Origin: Flammeovirga aprica JL-4
GTDB lineage: Bacteria; Bacteroidota; Bacteroidia; Cytophagales; Flammeovirgaceae
Assembly: GCF_012844305.1 (NCBI RefSeq)
Contig: NZ_JABANE010000014.1
Coordinates: 42,487 to 106,486 of the forward strand
Direction of reading: 5' to 3'
DNA length: 64,000 nucleotides
A program made the translations under genes and the position numbers. The notes below the pieces were generated by a model, which saw only the letters and a list, made by a program, of their open reading frames with translations, searched no databases and was not told the DNA's origin. Shown here piece by piece: positions 55,675-63,931 of the stretch (positions are counted from its first letter, which is position 1; each line of letters opens with the position of its first letter).

Positions 55675-58047
55675 ATGCTTAAGGATAAAGATAATTATTT
55701 CACTAAAGTACAATCAGACCCTGAAGATAAAGCTATTCAGGATTTCAAGAAGTGGTTCTACTTATGCTTAGAACAATGGAAGTGGATTGTTTTATCCGTT
55801 TCAATTGGATTAATAGCCTCTATTCTTGTAAGTTTATACCAAGTAAATCGCTGGTCAATAACTACAGAATTAGTTAAGAAAAGCACTGAATCAAAAGGAA
55901 GTTCATCTGATTTTATATCTATGTTACCTATTGATGCTATGGGTGCAGAATTTAGTAAAATCAACCTTGAATATGAAAAAAGATATTTCACATCCAATGA
56001 GGTACTTTACAAGTTAATAGATAAACTTGATTTAAATATTCACTACTATGACAAAAAGGTAATCAAGGTTACTGAACTCTATAAAAATAGACCCTTTACA
56101 GTAGTTTATGATAAAAAATCAAAGTGGGTCCCTTCTAATGAAAGAATTCATATTAGCCTAAGTGACAATAAAAACCAATTTCGATTAATGGTTGACAGCG
56201 ACACATCTGCTCTATTTTTTGAAGATAAAACATTTAGTTTTTCAAAAGACTATAATGTTAACGGTTTTAACTTCAAAGTCACGAAAGAGAACATCTCATT
56301 TGAATCTTTTAATGAACTTTCTTTTGTTATCAACTCTTATAATTCTGAAGTAAGAAACTTAAGAAAAAAAATAGGCTTTAATATATTAGGTGAAAAAAAC
56401 ACAGACCTTCCATTAATTCAACTAAAAACAGAGGGTAGTATTGCGAATAAAGAAAAAGATATACTTACTCATCTTATTGCTACTGTTCAGCAAAAAGACA
56501 TACAAGATAAAAATTTCGCAACAAAACAGTCTGCTAAGTTTATACAAGATCAGTTACAAATCATTTCTGATTCTATGCAACTAATTGCAAATCAAGTGTA
56601 CAAACTCAAGACTGAAAACACTGAGTTAGCGGGTGGTGCTGAACTAGTTTTTGAAAAAATCTATAAATTGGATGATAAACGCAATGAACTTCAACTAAGT
56701 ATACGATATTGTGATTATTTATTGAACAATATGAAATCAGGAAGTCAAGAAGAGATATTAATGCCTGAAGCTTATGGCATTACAGGCTCTCAACTTACTG
56801 AAATGTTAAGTAAATATTCAGAAATGAAGTTAGAGGATGCACTTTCTAATCAAAGACTAAAAAAATCAATCCTTTATCAAGAGGAAGCTGTGGAAAGAGA
56901 GAAAGCATTGAAATCATTACGTTTAAAAATTACAGATGCTATTCGTAGTACCAAAAAAGCACTTAATATTCAATTAGAAGAATTGAATACTGAACTTAAA
57001 AAGTCAATACAATCTACAAATACTCTTTTATCTGAGGAAAAAACACTTCAAGATTATCAGCGTCTTTTCGAAACACATGAACAGCTTTACAAGTTGTTGC
57101 TAGAAAAACAAGCGGAGTATAGTATAAGAGCAGCAAGTACAATAAGTGATTACACGATGCTTTCTGTCCCTGAAAGTAGTGAATTTCCAGTTTTCCCTAA
57201 ACGCAAACTCAATGTTTTAATTGGTCTTATTCTTGGACTTTCCCTACCAATTGGCATTTTCTATGTGATTGTTTTGTTTGACACGAAGGTAAGAGATGAA
57301 GCGGATGTAAAAGAAATTAGTGATAAACCTTACATTGGCAACATTATCTCACAAGACACTTCAACCCTCCTAGATCCTCTAACACGATCCCTAGCCGCTG
57401 AAAGCTACAGAAACTTTAGAACAAATCTTCAGTTTATGTTGGGAGATAAAGACAAATTTACTATACTTATTACTTCATCCATAAGTGGTGAAGGTAAGAG
57501 CGTCACTTCAGCTAATCTTGCTAACTTCTATACTATATTAAACAAAAGAGTAATTTTAGTGGGTGCTGACTTAAGAAAACCCGTCTTCAAAAAGCTTTTC
57601 CCAAAAAATAATGAGAATATTGGTTTATCCAATTATCTAAGTGCAGGAAAAAAAATTGAAGACTATATTCAAAAGACGGACAACGAAAATCTTGATTTAA
57701 TACTTTCAGGCACAATACCTCCTAATCCAACTGAACTCTTACAGGGAAAGAAAATGGATCAATTAATGAACGAATTAAGTGATAAATATGACATTGTTCT
57801 CTACGACACGGCACCTATTGGTATTGTTTCAGATGCAAGAAAGATGATGGAGAAAGCAGATTTAGTCTGCTATTCAATTCGTCAAGGACGAACACCAAAA
57901 TCTCAGTTAGAAAGAGCTTTACATTCTTTTTTACCATCCAAGGAAATTAATGTGGCATTATTTATGACGGATGTAAATATGAGTAGAAAAGGAGGATATC
58001 AATACTCTTACTACGGAAAAGACTATATTTCTTACTTAGAAAAGTAA
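55675..58047 (+). CDS. Wzc-like polysaccharide co-polymerase and tyrosine autokinase
   Basis: This inner-membrane protein sets chain length and drives polysaccharide export. It has a Wzz domain with TM1 (about 35-60, WIVLSVSIGLIASILVSLYQ), a long periplasmic coiled-coil region (about 260-480), TM2 (about 510-530, LNVLIGLILGLSLPIGIFYV) and a BY-kinase domain. Kinase motifs are Walker A SSISGEGKSVTSANL, Walker A' VILVGADLRKP and Walker B DIVLYDTAP. It ends in a tyrosine cluster, GGYQYSYYGKDYISYLEK, the autophosphorylation tail. The length of 790 fits the fused form. Confidence 0.93.
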   Translation: MLKDKDNYFTKVQSDPEDKAIQDFKKWFYLCLEQWKWIVLSVSIGLIASILVSLYQVNRWSITTELVKKSTESKGSSSDFISMLPIDAMGAEFSKINLEYEKRYFTSNEVLYKLIDKLDLNIHYYDKKVIKVTELYKNRPFTVVYDKKSKWVPSNERIHISLSDNKNQFRLMVDSDTSALFFEDKTFSFSKDYNVNGFNFKVTKENISFESFNELSFVINSYNSEVRNLRKKIGFNILGEKNTDLPLIQLKTEGSIANKEKDILTHLIATVQQKDIQDKNFATKQSAKFIQDQLQIISDSMQLIANQVYKLKTENTELAGGAELVFEKIYKLDDKRNELQLSIRYCDYLLNNMKSGSQEEILMPEAYGITGSQLTEMLSKYSEMKLEDALSNQRLKKSILYQEEAVEREKALKSLRLKITDAIRSTKKALNIQLEELNTELKKSIQSTNTLLSEEKTLQDYQRLFETHEQLYKLLLEKQAEYSIRAASTISDYTMLSVPESSEFPVFPKRKLNVLIGLILGLSLPIGIFYVIVLFDTKVRDEADVKEISDKPYIGNIISQDTSTLLDPLTRSLAAESYRNFRTNLQFMLGDKDKFTILITSSISGEGKSVTSANLANFYTILNKRVILVGADLRKPVFKKLFPKNNENIGLSNYLSAGKKIEDYIQKTDNENLDLILSGTIPPNPTELLQGKKMDQLMNELSDKYDIVLYDTAPIGIVSDARKMMEKADLVCYSIRQGRTPKSQLERALHSFLPSKEINVALFMTDVNMSRKGGYQYSYYGKDYISYLEK

Positions 58048-58092
58048 ATTTTTATAAATTTTAGAACAGAAAATATTTAATAGATAGATACA

Positions 58093-58794
58093 ATGAAATC
58101 CTTACTACTAGTCCCACTATTACTGTGCTTAAATATAGGTGCTTTTGCACAATCTCATCGATCGCTCAACTTAATTGAAAGAACAAATTACTTTCTTATT
58201 GGAGGTAATATAGGTATTGCCTATCATTCAGGTGGGTATGCTAACCAAAGTCCAAGTAAAATAGATATTTCTGCTGCACGTCCGGCACTTACTGGATATC
58301 TACAAACTAAAATTTCCAAAAGATGGCATATTAGGGCACAAGGTTCTTTAATGATGTTAACTGCAAAAGATAAGCGTCCTAATTTAGAAACTACAGGACA
58401 AAAAGCATTTGAAACAATATTATTCGATTTTTCACCTCTTTTTGTTTATGATTTGGGCGTAAATAAAAGAAACAGAAAAAGATCACCTTATAGTAGAAAA
58501 AAAGGTTCTTTGTTCACTTGGTATCTAGTGGGTGGCACCGGTCTTTTTGTTGCTAATGTAAAAAATTATGTAGGAGGAACTTCAGCAAATAAAGTTGGAG
58601 GAACTTTAAATGGAGGTTTAGGCTTTAGATATACAATATCTGAAAATTGGCTATTAAATGCAGAAGCACTAGGCAGAATGAGTACAAGTAATGACTTAGA
58701 TGGGTTAAAAGCTCAAGCTTTACCCGTAGACTTATATTTAACAGGCCAAATTGGTATCGCTTATAGAATTCCGGGTATGCGTATTATGCGCTAA
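58093..58794 (+). CDS. outer-membrane beta-barrel-like protein in the polysaccharide operon
   Basis: A signal peptide (1-20, MKSLLLVPLLLCLNIGAFAQ) is followed by about 210 residues of alternating, Gly-rich strands (YFLIGGNIGIAYHSGGY, GTLNGGLGFRYTISENWLL, TGQIGIAYRIPG). This suggests a small barrel of about eight strands. A basic insert (NKRNRKRSPYSRKKGS) lies near residue 130. No named family is recognised. Its place between the kinase and the antiterminator genes suggests a role in surface polysaccharide export or attachment. Confidence 0.75.
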   Translation: MKSLLLVPLLLCLNIGAFAQSHRSLNLIERTNYFLIGGNIGIAYHSGGYANQSPSKIDISAARPALTGYLQTKISKRWHIRAQGSLMMLTAKDKRPNLETTGQKAFETILFDFSPLFVYDLGVNKRNRKRSPYSRKKGSLFTWYLVGGTGLFVANVKNYVGGTSANKVGGTLNGGLGFRYTISENWLLNAEALGRMSTSNDLDGLKAQALPVDLYLTGQIGIAYRIPGMRIMR

Positions 58795-58819
58795 ATAAAT
58801 GACCTCATTCATATCTATA

Positions 58820-58865
58820 ATCATAAGCCTATAATTAAATTTATAGGCTTATGATGTTTTTGAAC
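58820..58865 (+). terminator. palindromic stem-loop sharing outer arms with the repeat family
   Basis: ATCATAAGCCTATAA (58820-58834) and TTATAGGCTTATGAT (58841-58855) form a perfect 15-bp stem with a 6-nt loop, then GTTTTTGAAC. The outer ATCATAAGCC and GGCTTATGATG are identical to those flanking the core of the 54381-54442 palindrome, but the core differs. Confidence 0.75.
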
Positions 58866-58894
58866 TTATAAATACTAAATAACAACAACACCAA

Positions 58895-59410
58895 ATGACT
58901 ATCAAAGAAACTAGACAATGGATGGTAATTTATACCAAACCAAAGTCTGAAAAGAAAGTTGCTGAACGCTTAAATAAAAAAGGATTCTCTACTTACTGCC
59001 CTACCTTTACCACATTAAGACAATGGAGTGACCGTAAGAAAAAAGTAACAGTACCTGTTATCCCCTCTTATGTGTTTATTCAACTCAATGAATTGGAACG
59101 ATGGGAAGTATTAAAAGATCCTGGCATTCTAAATTTTATATTTTGGCAAGGAAAACCAGCCATCATTCAAGAAAGTCAACTTAATGCTTTCAAGTCCTTT
59201 ATTGAGAACACATCGGATCCAGAAAATATAAAAATTGAAGATCTAAATATAGGAGACCGGGTATTAATACAGAATGGTGCTTTTCAAGAGCAAAGTGGAT
59301 TAATTCAATCGGTTCAAAAAAATAAGTTGGAACTTATCTTACCAGAATTAAACTTAAAAGTGATTTGTGCACCAAATCAAATCAGAATACAAGAAAAAGT
59401 TGTAGATTAG
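58895..59410 (+). CDS. UpxY/RfaH-like transcription antiterminator (NusG family)
   Basis: NusG-family specialised elongation factors bind RNA polymerase and let it pass terminators in long polysaccharide operons. The NGN domain (about 1-105) has QWMVIYTKPKSEKKVAERLN, YCPTFTTLRQWSDRKKKVTV and VIPSYVFIQL. The C-terminal KOW domain (about 115-168) has LNIGDRVLIQNGAFQEQSGL. The length of 171 fits Bacteroidota UpxY proteins. In Bacteroides such genes are usually first in the locus; here it is fourth. Its stop codon is inside a 58-bp palindrome, and hairpins occupy the gaps around it. Confidence 0.9.
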   Translation: MTIKETRQWMVIYTKPKSEKKVAERLNKKGFSTYCPTFTTLRQWSDRKKKVTVPVIPSYVFIQLNELERWEVLKDPGILNFIFWQGKPAIIQESQLNAFKSFIENTSDPENIKIEDLNIGDRVLIQNGAFQEQSGLIQSVQKNKLELILPELNLKVICAPNQIRIQEKVVD

Positions 59411-59464
59411 CCTACAGATAAAAACCTATGATATTAATATCATAGGTTTTTATCTGTAGGCTAA
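59407..59464. repeat. 58-bp perfect palindrome overlapping the antiterminator stop
   Basis: Two 29-bp arms meet without a loop between 59435 and 59436 with no mismatch. The outer end reads TTAGCCTACAG and its mirror CTGTAGGCTAA. The core differs from the CCCACGACTT family. As RNA it forms a very stable hairpin just before rfbB and could pause or end transcription. Confidence 0.92.
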
Positions 59465-59478
59465 ATTTTATACTAAAA

Positions 59479-60528
59479 ATGAAAAATATTTTAATCACAG
59501 GAGGAGCTGGATTTATTGGCTCTCATGTCGTAAGACAGTTTGTTAATAAATATCCCGAATATCATATCTTTAATCTTGATGCTCTCACCTATGCAGGCAA
59601 CTTAGAGAACTTGAAGGATATTGAAGAAAAAGAAAATTACACATTCATAAAAGGAGACATTACTGATGAGGCTTTTATAAATGAGCTCTTTAAGCAACAT
59701 AAATTTGAAAGCGTTATACATCTTGCTGCAGAATCTCATGTAGATCGTTCAATCAATGATCCTTTGGCCTTTGCAAAAACAAACATATTAGGGACTATGA
59801 TTTTGCTGAATGCTTTTAAAAATGAAGTTGACTACACAAAAGAAGGTGCATTATTTTATCATATCAGTACTGATGAAGTATATGGCACATTAGGTGAAAC
59901 AGGTCTATTTACCGAGACAACTTCTTATGATCCTAACTCCCCTTATTCAGCCTCAAAAGCAAGTTCTGATCACTTCGTAAGAGCTTACGGAGAGACATAC
60001 AATCTTCCATATGTTATCACAAACTGTTCTAACAATTATGGAGAGTTCCAATTCCCAGAGAAATTAATCCCTCTTTGTATTAATAATATTATTAATAATA
60101 AACCTCTTCCCATTTATGGAGATGGTAAATACACAAGAGATTGGTTATATGTAGTCGATCATGCAATTGCGATAGACTTAGTATTCCATAAAGGTCAAAA
60201 GGGTGGCACCTATAATATTGGAGGGTTTAATGAGTATCAAAATATTGATCTTGTTAAATTGCTTTGCAAGCAGATGGATCAAAAATTAGGTAGAACAGAA
60301 GGTTCTTCAGAACAATTAATCACATTCGTAAAAGATCGCCCAGGTCACGATTTAAGATACGCTATTGATGCTACAAAAATCAATAAAGAGTTAGAATGGT
60401 CTCCATCAGTTACTTTTGAAGAAGGACTAAGTAAAACAATTGACTGGTATTTAAGCAATCAGGTGTGGTTGGATAATATTACCCAAGGCACATATCAGAA
60501 ATATTACGGTCAACAATATTCTAAATAA
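59479..60528 (+). CDS. rfbB: dTDP-glucose 4,6-dehydratase
   Basis: RfbB converts dTDP-glucose to dTDP-4-keto-6-deoxyglucose, the second step of dTDP-L-rhamnose synthesis. The NAD-binding motif is [16 protein letters not shown]. Active-site features are [23 protein letters not shown] (catalytic Thr-Asp-Glu) and [12 protein letters not shown] (YxxxK). [18 protein letters not shown] and [13 protein letters not shown] are also family-typical. The length of 349 is normal. It is separated from rfbA by one base, so translation is coupled. Confidence 0.96.
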   Translation: MKNILITGGAGFIGSHVVRQFVNKYPEYHIFNLDALTYAGNLENLKDIEEKENYTFIKGDITDEAFINELFKQHKFESVIHLAAESHVDRSINDPLAFAKTNILGTMILLNAFKNEVDYTKEGALFYHISTDEVYGTLGETGLFTETTSYDPNSPYSASKASSDHFVRAYGETYNLPYVITNCSNNYGEFQFPEKLIPLCINNIINNKPLPIYGDGKYTRDWLYVVDHAIAIDLVFHKGQKGGTYNIGGFNEYQNIDLVKLLCKQMDQKLGRTEGSSEQLITFVKDRPGHDLRYAIDATKINKELEWSPSVTFEEGLSKTIDWYLSNQVWLDNITQGTYQKYYGQQYSK

Positions 60529-60529
60529 G

Positions 60530-61426
60530 ATGAAAGGTATTGTATTAGCTGGAGGGTCAGGCACCCGTTTGTATCCTATCACCAAAGGCACTTCTAAACA
60601 GTTGCTTCCTATTTATGACAAACCAATGATTTACTACCCTATTTCTGTTCTAATGCTTGCAGGAATAAGAGATATTTTGATCATTTCCACTCCTCATGAT
60701 CTACCTAATTTCAAGAAATTATTAGGTGATGGTGAAGATTTAGGAATTAATTTCTCTTACAAAGAACAACCCTCTCCCGATGGTTTAGCACAGGCTTTTA
60801 TTTTAGGGGAAGAGTTTATAGGTAATGAGGACGTTTGCCTTGTATTAGGAGATAATATATTCTATGGTCATGGTATGACAGACCTTATAAAACAAGCTAG
60901 AATTAATATCAAAAGAGAACGAAAATCTACAGTTTTTGGCTATTATGTAAATGACCCAGAAAGGTATGGAGTTGCAGAATTTGATGGGGATGGCAATGTT
61001 GTAAGTATTGAGGAAAAACCTGATCAACCAAAATCAAACTACGCTGTTGTAGGGCTTTACTTTTATACCAATGATGTTGTTGAAATTGCGAAAACAATTG
61101 AACCATCAGAAAGAGGTGAGTTAGAAATCACTACTGTTAATGAAATTTACCTTAATCAAGAACGCCTTAAAGTCGAATTGATGGGTAGAGGTTACGCATG
61201 GCTAGATACAGGTACTCACGATTCCCTTTTAGAGGCAAGTAGTTTTATACAGACCATTGAAAAACGTCAAGGCCTTAAAGTCGCCTGTCTAGAAGAAATC
61301 GCCTTCGATCAAGGATTTATCAATAAGGAACAGGTCGAAAAATTAGCAAAACCTCTTCTCAAAACAGGATATGGCCAATATCTTTTAAAAAAGATTAATG
61401 CAGGTACAACCTTGAATAGAACTTAA
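60530..61426 (+). CDS. rfbA: glucose-1-phosphate thymidylyltransferase
   Basis: RfbA makes dTDP-glucose from dTTP and glucose-1-phosphate, the first step of the rhamnose pathway. The nucleotidyltransferase signature [16 protein letters not shown] lies at the N-terminus, with [31 protein letters not shown] (metal-binding Asp) and [20 protein letters not shown] following. The length of 298 is typical. Its start follows the rfbB stop by one base. The gap after it carries the second copy of the palindrome family. Confidence 0.96.
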   Translation: MKGIVLAGGSGTRLYPITKGTSKQLLPIYDKPMIYYPISVLMLAGIRDILIISTPHDLPNFKKLLGDGEDLGINFSYKEQPSPDGLAQAFILGEEFIGNEDVCLVLGDNIFYGHGMTDLIKQARINIKRERKSTVFGYYVNDPERYGVAEFDGDGNVVSIEEKPDQPKSNYAVVGLYFYTNDVVEIAKTIEPSERGELEITTVNEIYLNQERLKVELMGRGYAWLDTGTHDSLLEASSFIQTIEKRQGLKVACLEEIAFDQGFINKEQVEKLAKPLLKTGYGQYLLKKINAGTTLNRT

Positions 61427-61433
61427 GAAAACA

Positions 61434-61481
61434 TCCTCCATTACTAGCCCACGACTTAAGCCGTGGGCTAGTGATGGAGGA
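61434..61481. repeat. 48-bp palindrome, core CCCACGACTTAAG (copy 2)
   Basis: Two 24-bp arms meet between 61457 and 61458, complementary except for one A-C mismatch and one wobble. The core is that of copy 1; the outer arms (TCCTCCATTACT and mirror) are different but still mirrored. It lies between rfbA and rfbC, and its right arm precedes the rfbC start. Confidence 0.93.
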
Positions 61482-61494
61482 AAGCGATATCATT

Positions 61495-62031
61495 ATGAAC
61501 ATCATTGAGACAAAAATAAAAGACTTATTTATTCTTCAACCTAAAGTATTTGGAGACAATCGTGGCTACTTTATGGAAGCCTATAAACAAAATTGGTTTA
61601 AAGAACACTTCCCTCATATAAATTTCATACAAGATAATGAATCCCAATCTACAAAAGGAGTATTAAGAGGTTTACACTACCAAGTAGGGGAATTTGCTCA
61701 AACTAAATTAGTTCGTGTAATTCAAGGAGAAGTACTGGATGTAGCTGTAGATTGCAGAAAAGAATCTCCTACTTATAGACAACATGTAAGTGCTATTTTA
61801 AGTGCAGAAAACAAGACTCAATTTCTAATTCCAAAAGGGTTTGCTCATGGATTCTTGGTCTTAAGTGATACCGCTATCTTTTCCTATAAAGTAGATGCAC
61901 CTTATTCACCAGAAAATGAATCTGGTATAATTTGGAATGATCCAAACCTCAATATTGATTGGAAATTAAAAGAAGAGGAAATTTTTTTATCAGAAAAAGA
62001 TAAAGAATTACCTTACTTTATTAAAAAATAG
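61495..62031 (+). CDS. rfbC: dTDP-4-dehydrorhamnose 3,5-epimerase
   Basis: RfbC epimerises the keto-sugar at C3 and C5 in the third step of dTDP-L-rhamnose synthesis. Cupin-fold features are PKVFGDNRGYFMEAYKQNWF, FIQDNESQSTKGVLRGLHYQ (with the catalytic His) and the later IPKGFAHGFLVLSD. I chose the ATG at 61495 (MNIIETKIKDL). The frame opens further to a GTG at 61471, but those codons derive from the palindromic repeat. The resulting length of 178 is normal. Confidence 0.95.
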   Translation: MNIIETKIKDLFILQPKVFGDNRGYFMEAYKQNWFKEHFPHINFIQDNESQSTKGVLRGLHYQVGEFAQTKLVRVIQGEVLDVAVDCRKESPTYRQHVSAILSAENKTQFLIPKGFAHGFLVLSDTAIFSYKVDAPYSPENESGIIWNDPNLNIDWKLKEEEIFLSEKDKELPYFIKK

Positions 62032-62038
62032 TCACCAT

Positions 62039-62076
62039 CATCAATAGCCCACGACTTAAGTCGTGGGCTATTGATG
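62039..62076. repeat. 38-bp perfect palindrome, core CCCACGACTTAAGTCGTGGG (copy 3)
   Basis: Two 19-bp arms meet between 62057 and 62058 without mismatch. The outer arms are CATCAATAG and its mirror. It fills the gap between rfbC and rfbD. Confidence 0.95.
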
Positions 62077-62095
62077 TAGATATAAAGCAATTACC

Positions 62096-62953
62096 ATGAA
62101 TATTCTTGTAACTGGGAAAAATGGCCAATTAGGTTCTGAAATTAGTATATTAACTAACCAATACCCTAACTTCAATTTTGTATTTACCGATATTGAAGAG
62201 TTAGATATAACTGATAAAGAAGCAGTACAAAACTTCTTCATTCAGCAAAAAATTGATTTAATCATCAACTGTGCTGCCTATACAGCTGTCGATAATGCTG
62301 AAGATAATTTTGATATTGCGAATAAGGTTAATAATATTGCTGTTAAATATCTTACAGAAGAAGCTGAAAAACATAATTCAAAAATCATTCATATATCTAC
62401 CGATTATGTTTTCAATGGCAATAACTACCTCCCCTATAAAGAAGAAGACCCAACATCTCCTATTGGTGTATATGGAGAAACAAAACTTCAAGGAGAACAA
62501 CACATTCTCAATTCAAGTACTCAAGGTTTAATTATTCGTACTTCATGGGTTTACTCTACCTTCGGCAACAACTTTGTAAAAACAATGCTACGTTTGGGTA
62601 CTGAAAGAGATAATTTAGGAGTTATTGGCGATCAGGTTGGAACTCCTACCAATGCAAGAGACCTTGCTTTAGCATGTCTTGAAATTGCATCAAAAACAGA
62701 ATTATGGAGTAAAGAAAATGAAATCTATCATTTTTCTAATCTTGGTGTATGTAGCTGGTACGATTTTGCTTTTGAAATAATGAAACTATCAACTCTTGAC
62801 TGCCAAGTCAATTTGATTGAAACAAAAGACTACCCTACTAAAGCAAAAAGACCACAATACTCTGTGCTTAACAAGGCAAAAATCACAAAGCAATTTGGTG
62901 TAAAAAATAAGCATTGGAGTATTTCCTTAAAAGAGACCATAGAACAATTATAA
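62096..62953 (+). CDS. rfbD: dTDP-4-dehydrorhamnose reductase
   Basis: RfbD reduces the keto group with NAD(P)H to give dTDP-L-rhamnose, the last step of the pathway. The nucleotide-binding motif is ILVTGKNGQLGSE. NCAAYTAVDNAED, HISTDYVFNG and the catalytic YGETKLQGE (YxxxK) follow. The length of 285 is typical. It completes an rfbBACD set, so the locus makes a rhamnose-containing glycan. Glycosyltransferases must lie elsewhere. Confidence 0.95.
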   Translation: MNILVTGKNGQLGSEISILTNQYPNFNFVFTDIEELDITDKEAVQNFFIQQKIDLIINCAAYTAVDNAEDNFDIANKVNNIAVKYLTEEAEKHNSKIIHISTDYVFNGNNYLPYKEEDPTSPIGVYGETKLQGEQHILNSSTQGLIIRTSWVYSTFGNNFVKTMLRLGTERDNLGVIGDQVGTPTNARDLALACLEIASKTELWSKENEIYHFSNLGVCSWYDFAFEIMKLSTLDCQVNLIETKDYPTKAKRPQYSVLNKAKITKQFGVKNKHWSISLKETIEQL

Positions 62954-62966
62954 AATTTACTGAAAA

Positions 62967-62996
62967 GTCCCACGACTGAAGTCGTGGGCTAATGAT
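62967..62996. repeat. palindrome copy 4, left of the nuclease gene
   Basis: CCCACGACT (62969-62977) and AGTCGTGGG (62980-62988) are mirrored around GA. The usual TTAA centre is changed to TGAA, and an extra T interrupts the left AG. The right side reads GGGCTAATGAT, facing the transposase-like gene. Confidence 0.85.
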
Positions 62997-63016
62997 AAAT
63001 CAATTTATCAACTATT

Positions 63017-63879
63017 CTAGTCTCGTCTGCTGTTTGAGATCAGAGTTTCAACTTCTAAAATTGTCAAACCTGTAGCTTCAACCACTTTTTGTACTTTGAA
63101 CCCCATACTCAATAACTTCTTGGCTGTTTTTATTATTGCCTTCCTCTCCCCTCTCTTCTCACCAATCTCGATCCCTTCTTCCTTTTTTGTCTTCAAAGTA
63201 TTCGCATAATCTCGAAAACGTTTCACATCTTGATCATACTTCATTTGATCATTCTTTGGTAAAGCCATATATTCTGTCATCTTAAACACTCGTCTAAAAA
63301 TACGTTCTTGCAAAACAGATGGCATCTCTTCAAAGTTTTTCAATAAATAAAGCCATTTATCAAAATTACTTTCCAAATCACTGTCCTTCTTATAAAACTT
63401 TGGAAGTTCAAGATACACAAACTTCAACTTATCATAAAAGACTTGATTATTCTGATTTTTCAATTCTACAGTATGATAATAATGCTCTCCAGTATCATCA
63501 AATACAAAATCCATAATTGATATAACATATACCCCATGCAATTCATAATTCAAAGACATACCCTTTTCAGCTTGCTCCTGAATAGGAAAATTTGAGTAAT
63601 AAATTGTTCTGTCCTTAAAAAAGGTCTGAGAGGCACGCTGTAACTCCACAATAAACCTTTCTCCTCGTTCATTTCACAATACAAATCATAAATAGCTTTT
63701 CGATCTGTATCATTCTTAGGAAGATGCTCTGTCTGTTTATACGTCAAATCATAAATATGATCTTTAGCTGGTAAAACCGAATTCAAAAAATCGATCAAAA
63801 TTTCCTTACTGCTTTCCTCTCCAAAGATTTTCTTAAAACCAAAATCTGTAAATGGATTGATATAACGAGATGTACACAT
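63017..63879 (-). pseudogene. frameshifted PD-(D/E)XK nuclease family transposase (Rpn-like)
   Basis: Two overlapping minus-strand frames make one protein of about 287 residues. The N-terminal part (from 63879) begins MCTSRYINPFTDFGFKKIFG, the hallmark opening of PD-(D/E)XK transposase-type proteins, and reads to the Asp of AIYDLYCE. The second frame begins at VELQRASQTFFKDRTIYYSN, with the ExQ half of the nuclease site. It ends in a Lys/Glu-rich helix (KKEEGIEIGEKRGERKAIIK). Adding one A to the AAA run at 63672-63674 restores a family-like ENERGERFIVELQ. So a one-base deletion separates the two catalytic motifs. Palindromes of one family flank the gene. Confidence 0.85.
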
Positions 63880-63907
63880 TTCTTTTAAATTGGAGATTTT
63901 ACGCTTC

Positions 63908-63931
63908 CATCATCATCAGCCCACGACTTAA
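63908..63931. repeat. half palindrome copy 5, right of the nuclease gene
   Basis: The left arm CATCATCATCAGCCCACGACTTAA is intact, but the mirrored right arm is replaced by CCTTAGGTTTG. It faces copy 4 across the nuclease gene in inverted orientation. Nothing further is recognised to the end of the window. Confidence 0.8.

Noticed and set aside
61471..61494. GTG start of rfbC at 61471
   Set aside because: Those codons come from the right arm of the palindrome; the ATG at 61495 gives the normal RfbC N-terminus.
54381..63931. Palindromes taken simply as intrinsic terminators
   Set aside because: Copies 1, 3 and 4 lack T-tracts, copy 1 lies between divergent genes, and the same core recurs in unrelated positions.
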